64,000 nt of DNA from contig JAYXKI010000002.1 of the NCBI GenBank assembly GCA_037892935.1, forward strand, positions 372,001 to 436,000, in the 5' to 3' direction. The first letter of the stretch is position 1, and the number at the start of each line of letters is the position of its first letter. Shown here in pieces: positions 33,704 through 46,243 of this stretch. The stretch comes from Phlebopus portentosus. Its lineage: Eukaryota; Basidiomycota; Agaricomycetes; Boletales; Boletinellaceae. The position numbers were made by a program, and so were the translations under genes. Below the pieces are notes generated by a model. The model saw only the letters and a program-made list of their open reading frames with translations. It made no database searches and was not told the DNA's origin.

Positions 33704-36700
33704 CTATTCCGTGTCCACCTCCATTGCAAAACTTCGGTAAGATGCAGCGTCTTCTTCAACAACGGAAGATTGAATTTTTGAAATAAGTTCATCGAATCTG
33801 TATGGCTTGATCTGTAAGGTCATCATGAATGGCACGTTGAACGGTTGAAAAAACAACAAGATAGCGTATCGCACTCACGATAACTTCATCCATGCCTGCT
33901 TCTAGAGCACTCTCTATCTGACCCGTGCGAGCATTACCAGTCAGAGCATAGATACGACTCCGAACGGGCAGTTCCCCTGTCTGTTCCATTTTTCGGATTT
34001 CGCGTACGGCCGTTAGGCCATCCCTATTGTCAAGTAAAAGCTATCAGTCTTGGGGCTCCAAGACTCGTGTGAACCCTCGTACATAACCGGCATTTCGCAA
34101 TCCATCTGACGATGACCGGATTAGTTAAGGTAATTACGGTAGAAGTATTGTGAACTCACAAGGATTGCGTCAAACGTCTTACGAAGGCCATCGCTCTCCG
34201 CAAGCGAGCGTATCTTCTTAATAGCTTGCATGCCGTTGTTAGCGAGCGAAGTCGTGCAGCCCGCTTTCAGCAGCTGACGGCTGAATTTCGATTGGTAAGA
34301 CGTCAAGAATGACGGACGTCTTGGTACTCACTTGAGAACGGTCTTAAGACCCAAGTAATCAAAAAGTTAGATCAACTCCAGAATTCATGTGTACTAACCT
34401 GATTTATTAAATTGTCCTCGGTGATAAGGATGCTGAAAAGAATGACATGTAGAAGACATGCAGAGAACTGCATTACACCGACAAACGTAGCACGCACTGT
34501 AATGGCATTGTCGCCTTAACCTCCTCCATATTTTCGAACAAGTTCCCACTAGTTTCCGTTTCATAATCAGGATAAACATCATGATGTTCCACAGACGTGG
34601 AAGCAGTCGTGGCCTCCACGAAGAAACGAAAGGTCGCTCCTTCACCGAATGTACTATCGACCTAAGAGGGGCTAGGTAATGAGAGCATCTCTTTCAGGTA
34701 AGTAAGTATCTCACATCTATCCGCCCACCCATGAGGTCACATAATTTCCTCGAAACAAAGAGTCCGAGACCTGAACCTCCGAAGACATTGTGAGAATTCT
34801 GTAAGACCAGTCGAATAAGATACCAATGGTTGTCTTTAGTCGTCATAACGCACTGATCCTTGCTGGAAACTGTAAACGAAATTTTAAAAAAGAAAGTAAG
34901 AAATCAAGATAGAGAAGACGGCTGTTTACGAACCGCTTAAACAGTAACGCCAGGTCATCAGGATTCAAACCAGGGCCCGAGTCCCGAACGGAGACGAAAA
35001 TAAATATATTTCTCGGCATATGCCCATCCATAGGTTTGTCATCCTCGGAGCTGATACCCAGGGCTTCCCGCGGAGGAACACACGGCTCATCTGGGCCCGG
35101 TGCACGGCGAGAGACTTCCACTGTGATAGAAATCTCTCTCTTGTCATTGGATGTCTGTGCATAAATAATTAACAAAAAAAAACAATATGTTAATAAGCGG
35201 GCATACATCTGTGAACTTGATTGCGTTGCTTAAGAGATTCGTTCTACAGCCAATCAGTATCGGGCCATAGACACATACAAAAGAAAATACTTACATAACC
35301 TGTCCAAAGCGCAATTTATCTGACCGGACACTGTTGATGCCAAGCCTCCTCAACGAGTCTCCAAACGTCGTGTTCAAGTTGATACGTTTCCTATAAGACA
35401 GGATAAGATACGCGTCGATCAAATGTGTCCACCCTGACGTACGGACATTTTCAACTCGTTACGAAATATTGACACTATCCTCTGTATCTCAGGAATAAGT
35501 TCAAATTCGACAGGCTGGATTGACAAGATTTGAAGTTGGATTCGAGACAGAGACAGGACATCATTTGCGATCCTCTCTGGGAAGCACAATTGGTCATCAG
35601 TCAACGGTAGAGCCTAAACGAAAAAACGACAACCTTGAGCCAGACCACACTGCACGAGGCGTTGATATCAGATCCTTTCGGGACCTCATAAGCAAATATA
35701 CACACCTGGTAGATAGCGTCCAGTGCATCGAGATCATCGTCCATGGCCCTCAACAGCCCTTTCGTTGGCCTGAACGACGCATTGCTCATGCACGCTCGCG
35801 CGAGTTCCTTACGATGCCTAGCAAGATTAGACCGCACCAAGCTTGAACAGTTCAGGATCGCAGACACCGGCTGACGGAGCTCATGCGATGTGACATCGAT
35901 TAAGAGTTCTGAAATCCTATGCATTAACCATTCGCTCAGTCCAATGTGAACTTCATCCTACCTTGTCCGCGTCTTCGTTCATCAGCCTCCTTCCTTCTCT
36001 CCTCTGCTTCTTCGGCTCGTTTACGGGCAAGTGCTTCTCTTTCTTGCGCATGCTGCAATCGGGTTTCCTCGAAATATCGCTGGTCCGAAACATCCGTGAT
36101 GGTCGATATTATTCCGGCAACTGATCAAGTCCAAAAAAGAGTAAGCTTAACGCAATTATAACTGAATCTCGTGCTTACAAGTTCCTTCGGGAAAGTGGAC
36201 AGGTTGAACAGACCATTTCGCGTAAACCCCGTTTTTGAAACCTTCGAGAGGTGATCAGCAAAGCGTACATCACAACGAGAAAGAAATTATTGAGCTCACG
36301 CGTCTCAATCGAAGCGCTTTTCTGAGTTGCAAACGCCGATTCCCAGAGGTCTCTTGCTGCCTGCTGGTCTTCCTCCTGTACGCTTGAAGTTATCGGTGAG
36401 ATGAGCAACTCATTAAAATCACAGAGCGAATATTACCAATTAAACCTCCAAATTCCCTCAATCATCTAAAGCAAGATAGAAGAACATAGAGAAATTACTC
36501 ACAATAAATCATCGGGAGCCGAAACTCGAGCCCGCTTATTTCATAGCAGCGTTGGTTCACTGCCCGACTCGTCAGTCTTCTGTTCAAAAGTGAGGCTTAT
36601 AAGCGTACTGTAAAGCATCCTGGGAAAGACAGAAAATGTCAACAGAATTCCGTGGTTTATTTTGCATTTCGACTCACCGACGATTTGCATCGGCTCTATG

Positions 36701-39700
36701 CAACGAAAATCAGCGCTCTTCTCCACAAAACAGACGCGCTTGGAAAGCTTACCTACAAATCCCAACAGGAGAAAGATCTGACAACAATTGGATTTCACGA
36801 GTCCTCTCCCTTCAACGGCAAGTAATCAGATTGCTGGACGCTAAATTGCAAAGAGATCCTACAGGAATTTGCCCTTTATATTCGTATTGATAAGAACCGA
36901 GAGCCACATCCTAATGTCACTCCAGTAAGCACGTACCTCGAGTTCTATTCTCCGCTTCCCGAGCTGCATCTGTAAGTGCACCCTAGCAATTAGTTCTTTC
37001 CCCTACAGATGAGTCAAAACGTATTTCCAGAGGTCAAACTGATATGCCTTACTGTGAACGGTTTACTCATATAGCTTGGGGAAAACTGAGAGCCGGCATG
37101 GCGAAGAGGGCAAAAACACTTACTCATCCGCGCCCGAAAGCTATCAAGTCAACAATCAATTTTACATTCTATCTGGGAAGATTGAGCTACTCACCAGACC
37201 TTCAACCCTCGCCTCCTCGCTCTCCTTCGCAGTTACAAGGATAATTGGAGTCAATCCTAAATGAATCGATCACAGCATACTGAGCGTAGTCAAGTGAACA
37301 ACGTACTTGTCTCAGACCGTTGTCTTAAGTGGGAAATCAAGGCATATCCGTCCAAAACTTAAACAATTAATTGATGAATTCCATAGACCGGGATTATCGG
37401 AGAAACCACGGAAATTTACTCACCTGGCATCATCACGTCACTCAGTATGAGGTTTGGCTTAATTTCATCAAGAAGGCTGAGAGCCTCTTGGCCATTACTG
37501 GCCTCAACGACTTGGCAGAATGGGATGAACCTTAAGTTTTAGTTTAGCATTAGCAACGTATTGATACTCGCAAGGTTCACGCACAATGATTTGATATACT
37601 AAGGATGAAGAGATCAGCAAAGAGTATAACCTTGACACCGTTCAGATGCTCTTACCCTGCGCATATCGCCATTATCGTCAACTGCAGTATACTCAGCGAA
37701 TGAGATAATGAAATCGATCTTGAGGCACGTTACCTAGCAAGATGATATCGCTCTTGACAAAAAATAGCGTGGATGGATCCATTCTACCACCGCTATCGCT
37801 GCTTCCACCAGAATCACTTGTGTCGCTCGGTGTTCGCTCATCCGGATGGCGAGAGGACCAATGTGTCGCCTCGTCGACAATACCGCGAGCGTAGAGTCGA
37901 TTGTGGGGTACGTCAGCGACGCTCTGAACGATATGAGCCACAGGCAGATGATCTCGTCCGAGTGGTAAGGTGACAGTGAAGCAGCTACCGTGATCGGTAG
38001 GAGAGTCCTGGGCGGTCGCTGAAACGACAGTCAAAGTGCCTCCGTGCAGTTTGACGAGTTCCTAACTAATGATTAGAGCGCGATAAAGACGAAGGTACGA
38101 AGAAGGAACTCGCTCTCGTTAAAGCCAAACCAATCCCAGTACCTTCGTGGCAACGAGCGATAGCCTAAGAACAGTAAATCAATCACAGACGGAGGGAGGG
38201 CAACAAGTCAGAAAGCACTCACCTCGACACGATGAAATCGGTCGAAAATTTTGTCAATGTCTGCACGTGCGTTACATCAGTTTGCGCAACTCCAAGAACG
38301 TCACCCATACCAGATTGAGGGATGCCGACACCGGTGTCCTTTACGTGAAAGTAAGCGCGATCTGAGTCGTACCGCACAATGACATGGATAGAGCCCCTTA
38401 ACGTGTCTGCGAGAAAGGGGTTCAGACAAACGGATAGCACCACTCGGCCAATGACTAACACTTAAACGCATTCCCAATAAGGTTGAAGAGAATTTTCTCC
38501 CAGAAGCTGACCAGTTTAACAAACTGATGTTAGGCCCCTTCTCAACTACCTAGATTCAGGCTTACTCAGGATCAATGTACGTTTGCTTTCTATCTGTTGT
38601 GTCACAGTCAACGATGTACTACAAATAAGTAATCAGCTTTGCTAGGCCGACAGCAGAATCTGAGTCCTACCTACCTCAATCCCTGTCCTTTCGATTACGC
38701 TACAAAAAGGATAGGCGATCAGCTAGGTATAGAAACTAAAGTACTCGACACGCACCTTCGAAATAGAGAAGCAAGATCAGCGGTCACCTCGCCGAGCTGA
38801 ACGGGTCTGAATCGCCCTTAGAAAAACGTCAGAGAAGTTTCAATATGTTGATATGTAATGTATAAGTATACCCTCAAGTCTATTCGCGGCAAGTTTGCTG
38901 AAGTCCATCAACGAATCGACAAGCCGAGAGAGACGCGTCACATTTCGAGCGGCCATCTTCAACCCATCTCTTGCTTTTGAGTCAGGTAGGCTAGCAACCG
39001 CGTCCTGTAGTGGGCCCTGAATAAGTTGCAGAGGTGTTCCTAAGACGTATGGTGAGCATTCATTCCGAATGTCCGAATGATAAGAAGACTGAAATGACAT
39101 ACGAAGCTCATGCGAGGCATTGCTAAAGAAAGCAGTTTTTGCGCTGTCAAGCTCCGCGAGGTGCCTGAGAAATACAAGCTGAATATAATCATCGATTATA
39201 GTAGCGCGTACTCACTCGGCGCGTATGAGATCAGCTTCTCGACCTTTGACAGCCGTGAGCATGGCATTCATTGCCAGACGGAACAAATCAATCCAATTAG
39301 CATAATCCGCGTCATATGGTCGGCGACTATTGAGACCCAATACGAGCATTGCGCCGGGTACATCTGCATCCTCCACACAAATCGGAATCACAATGGCCTC
39401 ACGCGCATGCTCGCCCCATCCGCGAAGTTCGAAGCCTTCTACGACATAATCTGGAAGATTAGCTACGTGCACCGGCCGACGAGTCGCAAATGCCTCCGCA
39501 AACGGCCAAAGGATAGCGCTCTCTTGTATTCTGCGTATCGAACGCGTACTCGAGTTAGCGCTTCTCACAGAACTACCGCGGCTATTGTTGCCACCCAATG
39601 AACCATTAGGTATAGCAGTTAGAGCTCGAGTAGAAGAATTCGATGGCGTTGAAGAATGTGCTTCTTCGTGGGGGACAGTAGTGACCGTCGAGTCCTGAGA

Positions 39701-41559
39701 AGGGAGGGATGGAACCGGAGATGCGGAATGAGGGCGCGGTTGAGGAGATCGATTTATTCGCGATGGATCGATTACAAAGTCTACCGTCTGAGGGACAGAA
39801 GGATGAGGCATCGGAACGCCTACGGTCCCAGCACAGGTCAGCTTAATCGTCATTGGCGAATCATGAAGAGTTTTTCGAAGGTAAGAAGTGCGAGGAATGT
39901 TTGTAGGAGATATAGAGTCAGATTCTTACACGCATAGTTAGTGCTTAGCGATGTCGACAGGAAGCGGATCAGCTTACCGGCAATAAAAGCACTATACAAA
40001 GCTGCGAAAGGACAACTGGGAAGTTTTGAAATTAAGACCGGATTTTGTTGGGTAAAAAAAGCACCCCTACTCTATCCGAAATGATTCCAACGTGAGAAGC
40101 AATGTCTTTGCGAACTCTGATGTAGTTCGGCTTTGAGCTAGAGTCAACCAATAAGCAATAATGAAGTTGAGCCATCGCAGAAACTTGAATGAACGTACCC
40201 GCTTGAGTAGAAAAGTCACGCAAAAAGTTCATTCGCCTTTCTGTAATTACTTTTGTAGTCGTCTCTTTAAAGGGCTTATTAGCAATCAACGTAAATATGC
40301 GTCCATTCCGAGTTCACCGAAGGTACCGTTTAAGAAGCCCTTTACAACACCGTCTTCCGTAACAGGTACCTTTAGGCACCGGATTTAGCTTTCTTCAGGA
40401 AGGCATCGCAACGCTAAGTGCTTACCCAAAACCAGCTGTGGTAAGTTTCCTCCGGTAGTTTGGCTTCTGTCATACGCTCGATGAAAAGAAGATCTGCAGA
40501 TATGCCTCGAAATAAGAAACGTGGCCTTTCGACAATAACGTAGCTTACGTACCATCTCGCTCAGCAACAGCTTGACCCGTGAAGACACTGCGGACTCTTG
40601 GACCTATAGAATCCCATATCTCGGCCCATGACAGACTACCATGCTGAGCAAAACTGGATGGATGCTTGTGCGCGAGCATATCTTTGTAGGCATCGTTATA
40701 CAATAAGACAAGTTCCTCGGTCCACCATAAGCTCATCTATCCACACCGTGTAAAATGCCGTACAACCAATGAACTTAACAGTGCTCACCGGAAATGGATG
40801 TGCAAGCATGTAGTCAACGGTTGTTCTTAATGCGGAAGACCATGCCCTACGGGGGCCCAGGGGAGTATCGTCCCAGTCAAAATTCTCTATTATACCGCGC
40901 ATCACACCAGTTCTTCCTTGGTCTTGTACTGAGCTTGGAGTCTCCCGCTGTCGCTCCGGAGAATGAGATGACTGGCTACCGAATGTTGGCGCGCGCATGA
41001 TCATGGAAAACATGTCTGACGACAAACTAGTCGTGTTTGAATGTAAAGGGACTGGAGGAGGAGGGAAGTCTGGCAGCCGCATTGTCCGGCCGGCATGTCG
41101 CTGCGTTACCACGGGAGAAGCGGATGATATAGCCGTCTGAATCGGCATAGATTTGGGAAGAGATGACCGGGGAACTGATGTGCAGACAGTATAATCTTCG
41201 AGGATAGTCTGCGAGAGCTCAAGCACGACAGCATCTGCATCGATAACAGCCCAGAAAGGCCTGAGTGTGACTTCGAGGGTATCGCTTCGCCGGTGAGGGT
41301 CATTGCGTCCAGTGATAAGCCAGGCCGCGAATCTTTCCACAGCTTCTACCGTCTGCAAAGCACGTAAGAAAGAACGGCCGAGTTCGGCGGTATCTGCGTC
41401 TGGTCCGAGGAGAAGAGAACGAAAAGACGGGTTTCCAAGGACAGGATTTAAATCTGGAGCGACGCGATCGGAGCGGCGTCTTCCTTGCACAATGAAAGCA
41501 GGATGTGGGTAAGTTGTAAGGAAATCGACGAAAGGAAGATGTGCAATTGAGGAAGCCAT
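33704..41559 (-). CDS. Tandem (dual) hybrid histidine kinase
   Basis: Large two-component sensor encoded over 7.9 kb with many short introns; roughly 1,900 residues estimated. From the start (MASSIAHLPFVDFLTTYPHP): a PAS-like sensor region (WWTEELVLLYNDAYKDML), then a GAF-like region (AFATRRPVHVANLPDYVVEG, IVIPICVED). First kinase core: H-box ASHELRTPLQL, N-box WEKILFNLIGNAFK, G1 VKDTGVGIP, F DKIFDRFHR, G2 GTGIGLAL. First receiver: LLVDDNGDMRR and phospho-Asp in LILSDVMMPG. Second PAS-like region near 36100-36550. Second core: DVTSHELRQPV, NLLSNAIKFT, VRDSGPGLNPDDL, GSGLGLFVSRKLCDLMGG. Second receiver: ILITEDNLINQ, AILMDCEMPVMDGL, ALTGNA, IKPYRF, ending MEVDTE at 33704. All catalytic boxes of both halves look intact. 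No membrane helices were noted, so it is probably cytosolic, feeding a phosphorelay to Hog1-type or transcriptional outputs. Confidence 0.9.
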
Positions 41560-42375
41560 CTATAAATAAAGGGGAGAGTGCGGTTCACACTGCAACCCAG
41601 ATCAGGCCGGGAAATTTGACGTTATCATGAGATGCACAAGGGAGATGGTCAGGAAATGATGCAGAAAGAGGGGGAAAAATAGAGTAGCAAAACAAACAGT
41701 GTATTTGAGCAGTCACTGGTAGTGAACCACAGGATCTGCGAGTAGGAGGGAATCCAAGTCGGAGCTCCCGAGACTTGGATCAACCACCCCAGTACTGGCA
41801 GTAGTCGCAGTCTTGGATTTAATCTTCCCACGACTTCTCGTCTCGAATTCTCATTCCTCAGTTCTTTATTTCCATTTCTGTGTATGATTTCACTCTTACA
41901 TCCTTTCTAAATCTATTCATCATCCATTGAGCGCTCCGGTGATAGATAGCTTTGAGGTTCTATGTGCTCCAATCGCTAATCGCTAAGCACGCAGTAATGC
42001 GAACCCTCTTCGAGCATCGGCCTCAAAATACTTACTTACACTCGCATTTCTTATCAAAGCCTCAATTGGAATTTTTCCGTTCTTCCTTTCTCCCCGGTCG
42101 GAACATTGATCCACGTGAATATGGTCAACTGAACTGTGATGATCCATCCCATGCGTGTGTAGCCAAGCTTGAAGAGGTCGATGCCTTCGGAATATTATCG
42201 GCGAAACGGATAAACAGGTGTCTACTCCTGGTAATTATACCTGCTCAATCCTGATATATATTGCGTCTTTCAAGCTTTCCAGTGTCTGTGCTGTGTAAAC
42301 CCCCTTTCTCATCCCTGCATATCTTGAAGGCAGGCAAGCTGGTCACCGTGGAGTGTGGTTTAAGAGCACTGGACA
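41560..42375. other. Intergenic between divergent genes
   Basis: No gene recognised. Likely contains both promoters and 5' UTRs of the histidine kinase and the beta-glucosidase. Confidence 0.5.
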
Positions 42376-45300
42376 ATGGCCCCATCTGATTTTGCGAACG
42401 CCGACATACCTAGTATCGTTGAGAAGCTGACCCTCGAAGAGGCTACTGCCCTCATCGCAGGTGTCGGTTTCTGGCACACTCACGGTGTTGAGCGTCTCGG
42501 AATACCTGCCATCAAGGTATCGTTTCTATCACACAATCTACTTTATTGTGGTTAATCTTGACATACTCTTCTTCAGGTTAGCGATGGTCCTAATGGTGAT
42601 TGATCAGTCTTCCAGCAAATAAGAGCTCTATGGATAGAAGCCCAGACTGACTCAAAATACAGGTGTACGCGGAAACTTCTTTTTTATGGGCACACCTGCA
42701 AAGTGCCTACCGGTGCGTCCGGTTTGGAACCGCTAAGATATACATTTGCTAATTTGCCGCGTCTGGAAATTATCAGTCGGCCACGGCGCTTGGAGCGACG
42801 TGGGACACCGAGCTCATTCGCGAGGTTGGTGCAAAGCTTCTCGCTCCTGAAGCGAAGCTACGTTCTGCCTCCATAATCCTCGCTCCGACGTGCAACATCC
42901 AACGGGTGAGAATCTTGTTCGACTTACACCTCTTCATCTCTGCATTATGGACCACCCTCATTGGTCCTATTCATAACTGACTGTCTCTCATTTGTTACCA
43001 TATAGAACCCACTCGGTGGCAGGGTACGTCTTTCGGCAAGATCTCATGCAACATGCGGATCAAGCCTTGATCTATTTATGCGTAGAGCTTCGAGAGCTTC
43101 TCAGAAGATCCAATCTTGTCGGGCCTGATCGCCTCTGCCTACGTTGCAGGCATTCAATCCCAAGGGATTGGCACCACGATTAAGCACTTTGCGTAGGTGT
43201 ACAGTATCTTCCCTAGATCTCACCATTTACGTAAGGGATTCTGGCTACGTTTAGCACGAATGACAAGGAGAACGATCGTATGGGCTATGATAGTCGCGTC
43301 ACCTCACGAGCGTTGCGCGAGATTTACTTGATGCCATTCATGCTTGCCGAGAAATATGCGAAGCCGTGGGCATTCATGACTGCGTGAGTAAATCAGTTTG
43401 CCTTTGAACGACGCGTATAAACCATTTTTAGGTACAATAAACTGAATGGTCTGCATGCGTGCGAAAATCCTCTGATTCTACAGGACATCCTTCGCAAAGA
43501 ATGGGGATCGAATGCCCTAGTCATGAGTGACTGGTATGTATCCGTGCTATTATTCGCTTTGGTGACCGTTTATTATAGAGCTAACACCGAGAAAACTATG
43601 AAGGTTTGGCGTTTACAGCGTATCGGACAGTATTAATGCTGGCCTCGACCTTGAAATGCCCGGCACTAACAAGTGGCGAACTTGGGACAAGGTGCGACGT
43701 GCGGTCGAAGCTCGTAAGACTACAGCTCGCATCGTCAAGGCACGCGCAGCGAAGGTGCTTGAGTTGGTCAAGCGTTGTGCTCAAGGTGCACCGGATGTAC
43801 TAGATGGGGACGGCAAGGAGCGAACCGTCGAGAGTGAGGAGGACACCGCATTGATGCGCAAAGTCGCTTCGGAGTCGATCGTGCTTCTCAAGAATGAAGG
43901 AGGTCTGCTCCCTCTTCAGACCTCTGAGCTGAAGAAAGTCGCAATCGTGGGTGGAAATGCGAAGGCAGCCGTCCTCTCTGGAGGCGGTTCTGCGTCTTTG
44001 AAAGCGTCATACTTTGTTTCACCCTACGATGGCATTGCAAAAGCCCTCGGTGAGAACATCGAAATCACGTATGCAGAGGGGGCCAGAGGTACGGACTGAG
44101 CTAATAACTTCCATTAATAAGTCGGCAATGTTAATTGACTGATTTGTAGCATTTAAAACGCTGCCTACGCTCGAGAATGAGCTTGTAACAGAAAAGGGCG
44201 AGAAATGCTGGATAGGAGAATGGTACTCGAATGGTCCTGATGGCTTGACTGCTCAGGGTAATCCAGTATCGACGCAAGTAATCGACGAAACGAATGCACT
44301 TATCTCGGTAGACAAGCCAAAGGGGGTCGCCACCCACTTTACTCTGCATCTGAGAGGCAAAATGAAGCCGAAAAACGAGGATACGAAGTTCGAGTTTGGC
44401 TTGACTGTTGCAGGACGTGCTAAGGTACGCCATTTGATTATCGGTATGCCAATAGTCCTAAAACATACTTTGATGATTACAGTTGTACATTGACGGAAAG
44501 CTTTTAATCGACAACTGGACACGTCAACGGCGCGGAGAAGCATTCTTCAACTCAGGTACAATGGAAGAGAAGGCAGTCTTCGAATTGAAAACAGGAGTCG
44601 CACACGACGTACATGTGCACTATGTCAACGTGCGCGGCCCAGCGGACGGAGATGAAGATGAGCTACTTATGGACTCCAATCCTGGAATCCGCCTCGGTGG
44701 TGCTCCCGTAAAGGACCCGGACGAAGACTTAGCTCTTGCCGTACAGCTTGCAAAGGAGGCAGATGTTGCCATCGTTGTTGTGGGATTGAACAGCGATTGG
44801 GAAAGTGAGGGTTACGACAGAACCACGCTCGCTCTCGCTGGGCGTACCGACAAACTCGTGGAGAAAGTAGCAGCAGTTAACAAGAATACAGTTGTTGTGA
44901 CGCAGTCGGTAAGATTAATGTGTACTTTATCTTACGCGGTGCTAATTTCAGTCATTGATCAGGGCTCTGCTATTACCATGCCATGGGCTGACTCAGTGCC
45001 GGCCATCGTACATGCGTGGTATCTCGGTAATTCAACAGGTGATGCCATCGCGGATGTCCTGACTGGCAAAGTGAATCCATCCGGCAAGATGTCTCTCACG
45101 TTCCCGAAAAGACTCGAGGACGTGCCGTCATATGGTCATTTCCACTCAGAGAATGGAACCGTGCTATATTCCGAGGATCTGTTCGTCGTGAGTCCTTTTG
45201 GATCGTATGGTATCTATGCATGAAGCTCAGGGGGATCATTTTCAGGGGTACAAGCATTACCATAATATCAATATTAAACCTCTATGGGCGTTCGGGTAAG

Positions 45301-45772
45301 TACTGACACTCCTGTTGAGGAAGTAGCAACTGACACTTGAGATAGCCATGGACTTTCGTACACAACTTTCGAATACTCCGACCTGAGCGTCTCAAAGCCA
45401 AAGGTTGTAGCTTCAGACAGCAAGAAAGATCTCTCCGTCATTGTGTCGGTGACAGTGACGAACACGGGTTCTGTTGCGGGCTCTGAGACTGTCCAAGTAT
45501 ACGTCGCGCATCCAGTAACCTCCGCGCTTACTCAGGTGCCTCTTGCCCTACGTACCTTCAAGAAACTACGAGACGTGAAACCCGGCGAGAAGCGTATCGT
45601 AGAACTCTCGCTCGACAAATATGCCGTAAGCTACTGGGAAGACAGCATCAATACTTGGACGATCGAGAATGGAGAGTACACGGTGCACGTCGGATCATCG
45701 TCCGAGAGCTTGCCGTTGAGGGCGCCTCTCGTTCTACAGAAATCAGATGTGTTTGAGTGGAATGGGCTGTGA
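42376..45772 (+). CDS. GH3 beta-glucosidase with PA14 domain
   Basis: Retaining beta-glucosidase of glycoside hydrolase family 3, cleaving terminal beta-glucosyl units from cello-oligosaccharides or glycosides. It starts [20 protein letters not shown] without a signal peptide, so it is probably intracellular. The N-terminal barrel is spread over small exons: [29 protein letters not shown], an [14 protein letters not shown] block, FMTAYNKLNG, and the nucleophile Asp in LVMSDWFGVYS. A PA14 domain is inserted around 44150-44700 ([25 protein letters not shown]). The second domain has [15 protein letters not shown], where the acid/base residue is expected, and [13 protein letters not shown]. The fibronectin-type C-domain includes [19 protein letters not shown]. 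About 840 residues, usual for intracellular fungal GH3. Confidence 0.92.
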
Positions 45773-46243
45773 TCTTAAGGCATGTAAGGACGAAAGATTA
45801 TTAGCTCCCCTCTATTATGATTACAACAAGTGTAAATGAAGTGTATTCTTACGGTCTTCATGGTTGTCTTGTCTTGATCAAGAAAAAATAAATAGGCCGG
45901 TGCGACCAAGCATTCAATAAAGAGCTGTTCGTTCTAGTTTTTGGAGGGATGCTAAGCTAATGCTAATGAAAGTGTACTTCCGTCGATCGACGCCGCACTG
46001 ATATGGTAAATTTAGTAATATCATATTATCAATTTCTGATTATATTTCGAGTCATGTGACTTCTCTAGAGCTTTCCTTCTTCTTTCTGTCCGCAGCGGTG
46101 TTGTATTATTTATGCTATCCCGGTCATCGCAGACCCTTGCGTGCATTCTTGCCGAAGCAAGAAAAAGAACTGGAAATTATTGTCTATTCTTCCGCAAAGT
46201 CTTCGACAACCCCAGACGGAGTTTATCTTCTGCTCGTCCTCAA
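45773..46243. other. Intergenic
   Basis: No gene recognised. Frames open before DBR1 have no family match. Confidence 0.5.
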
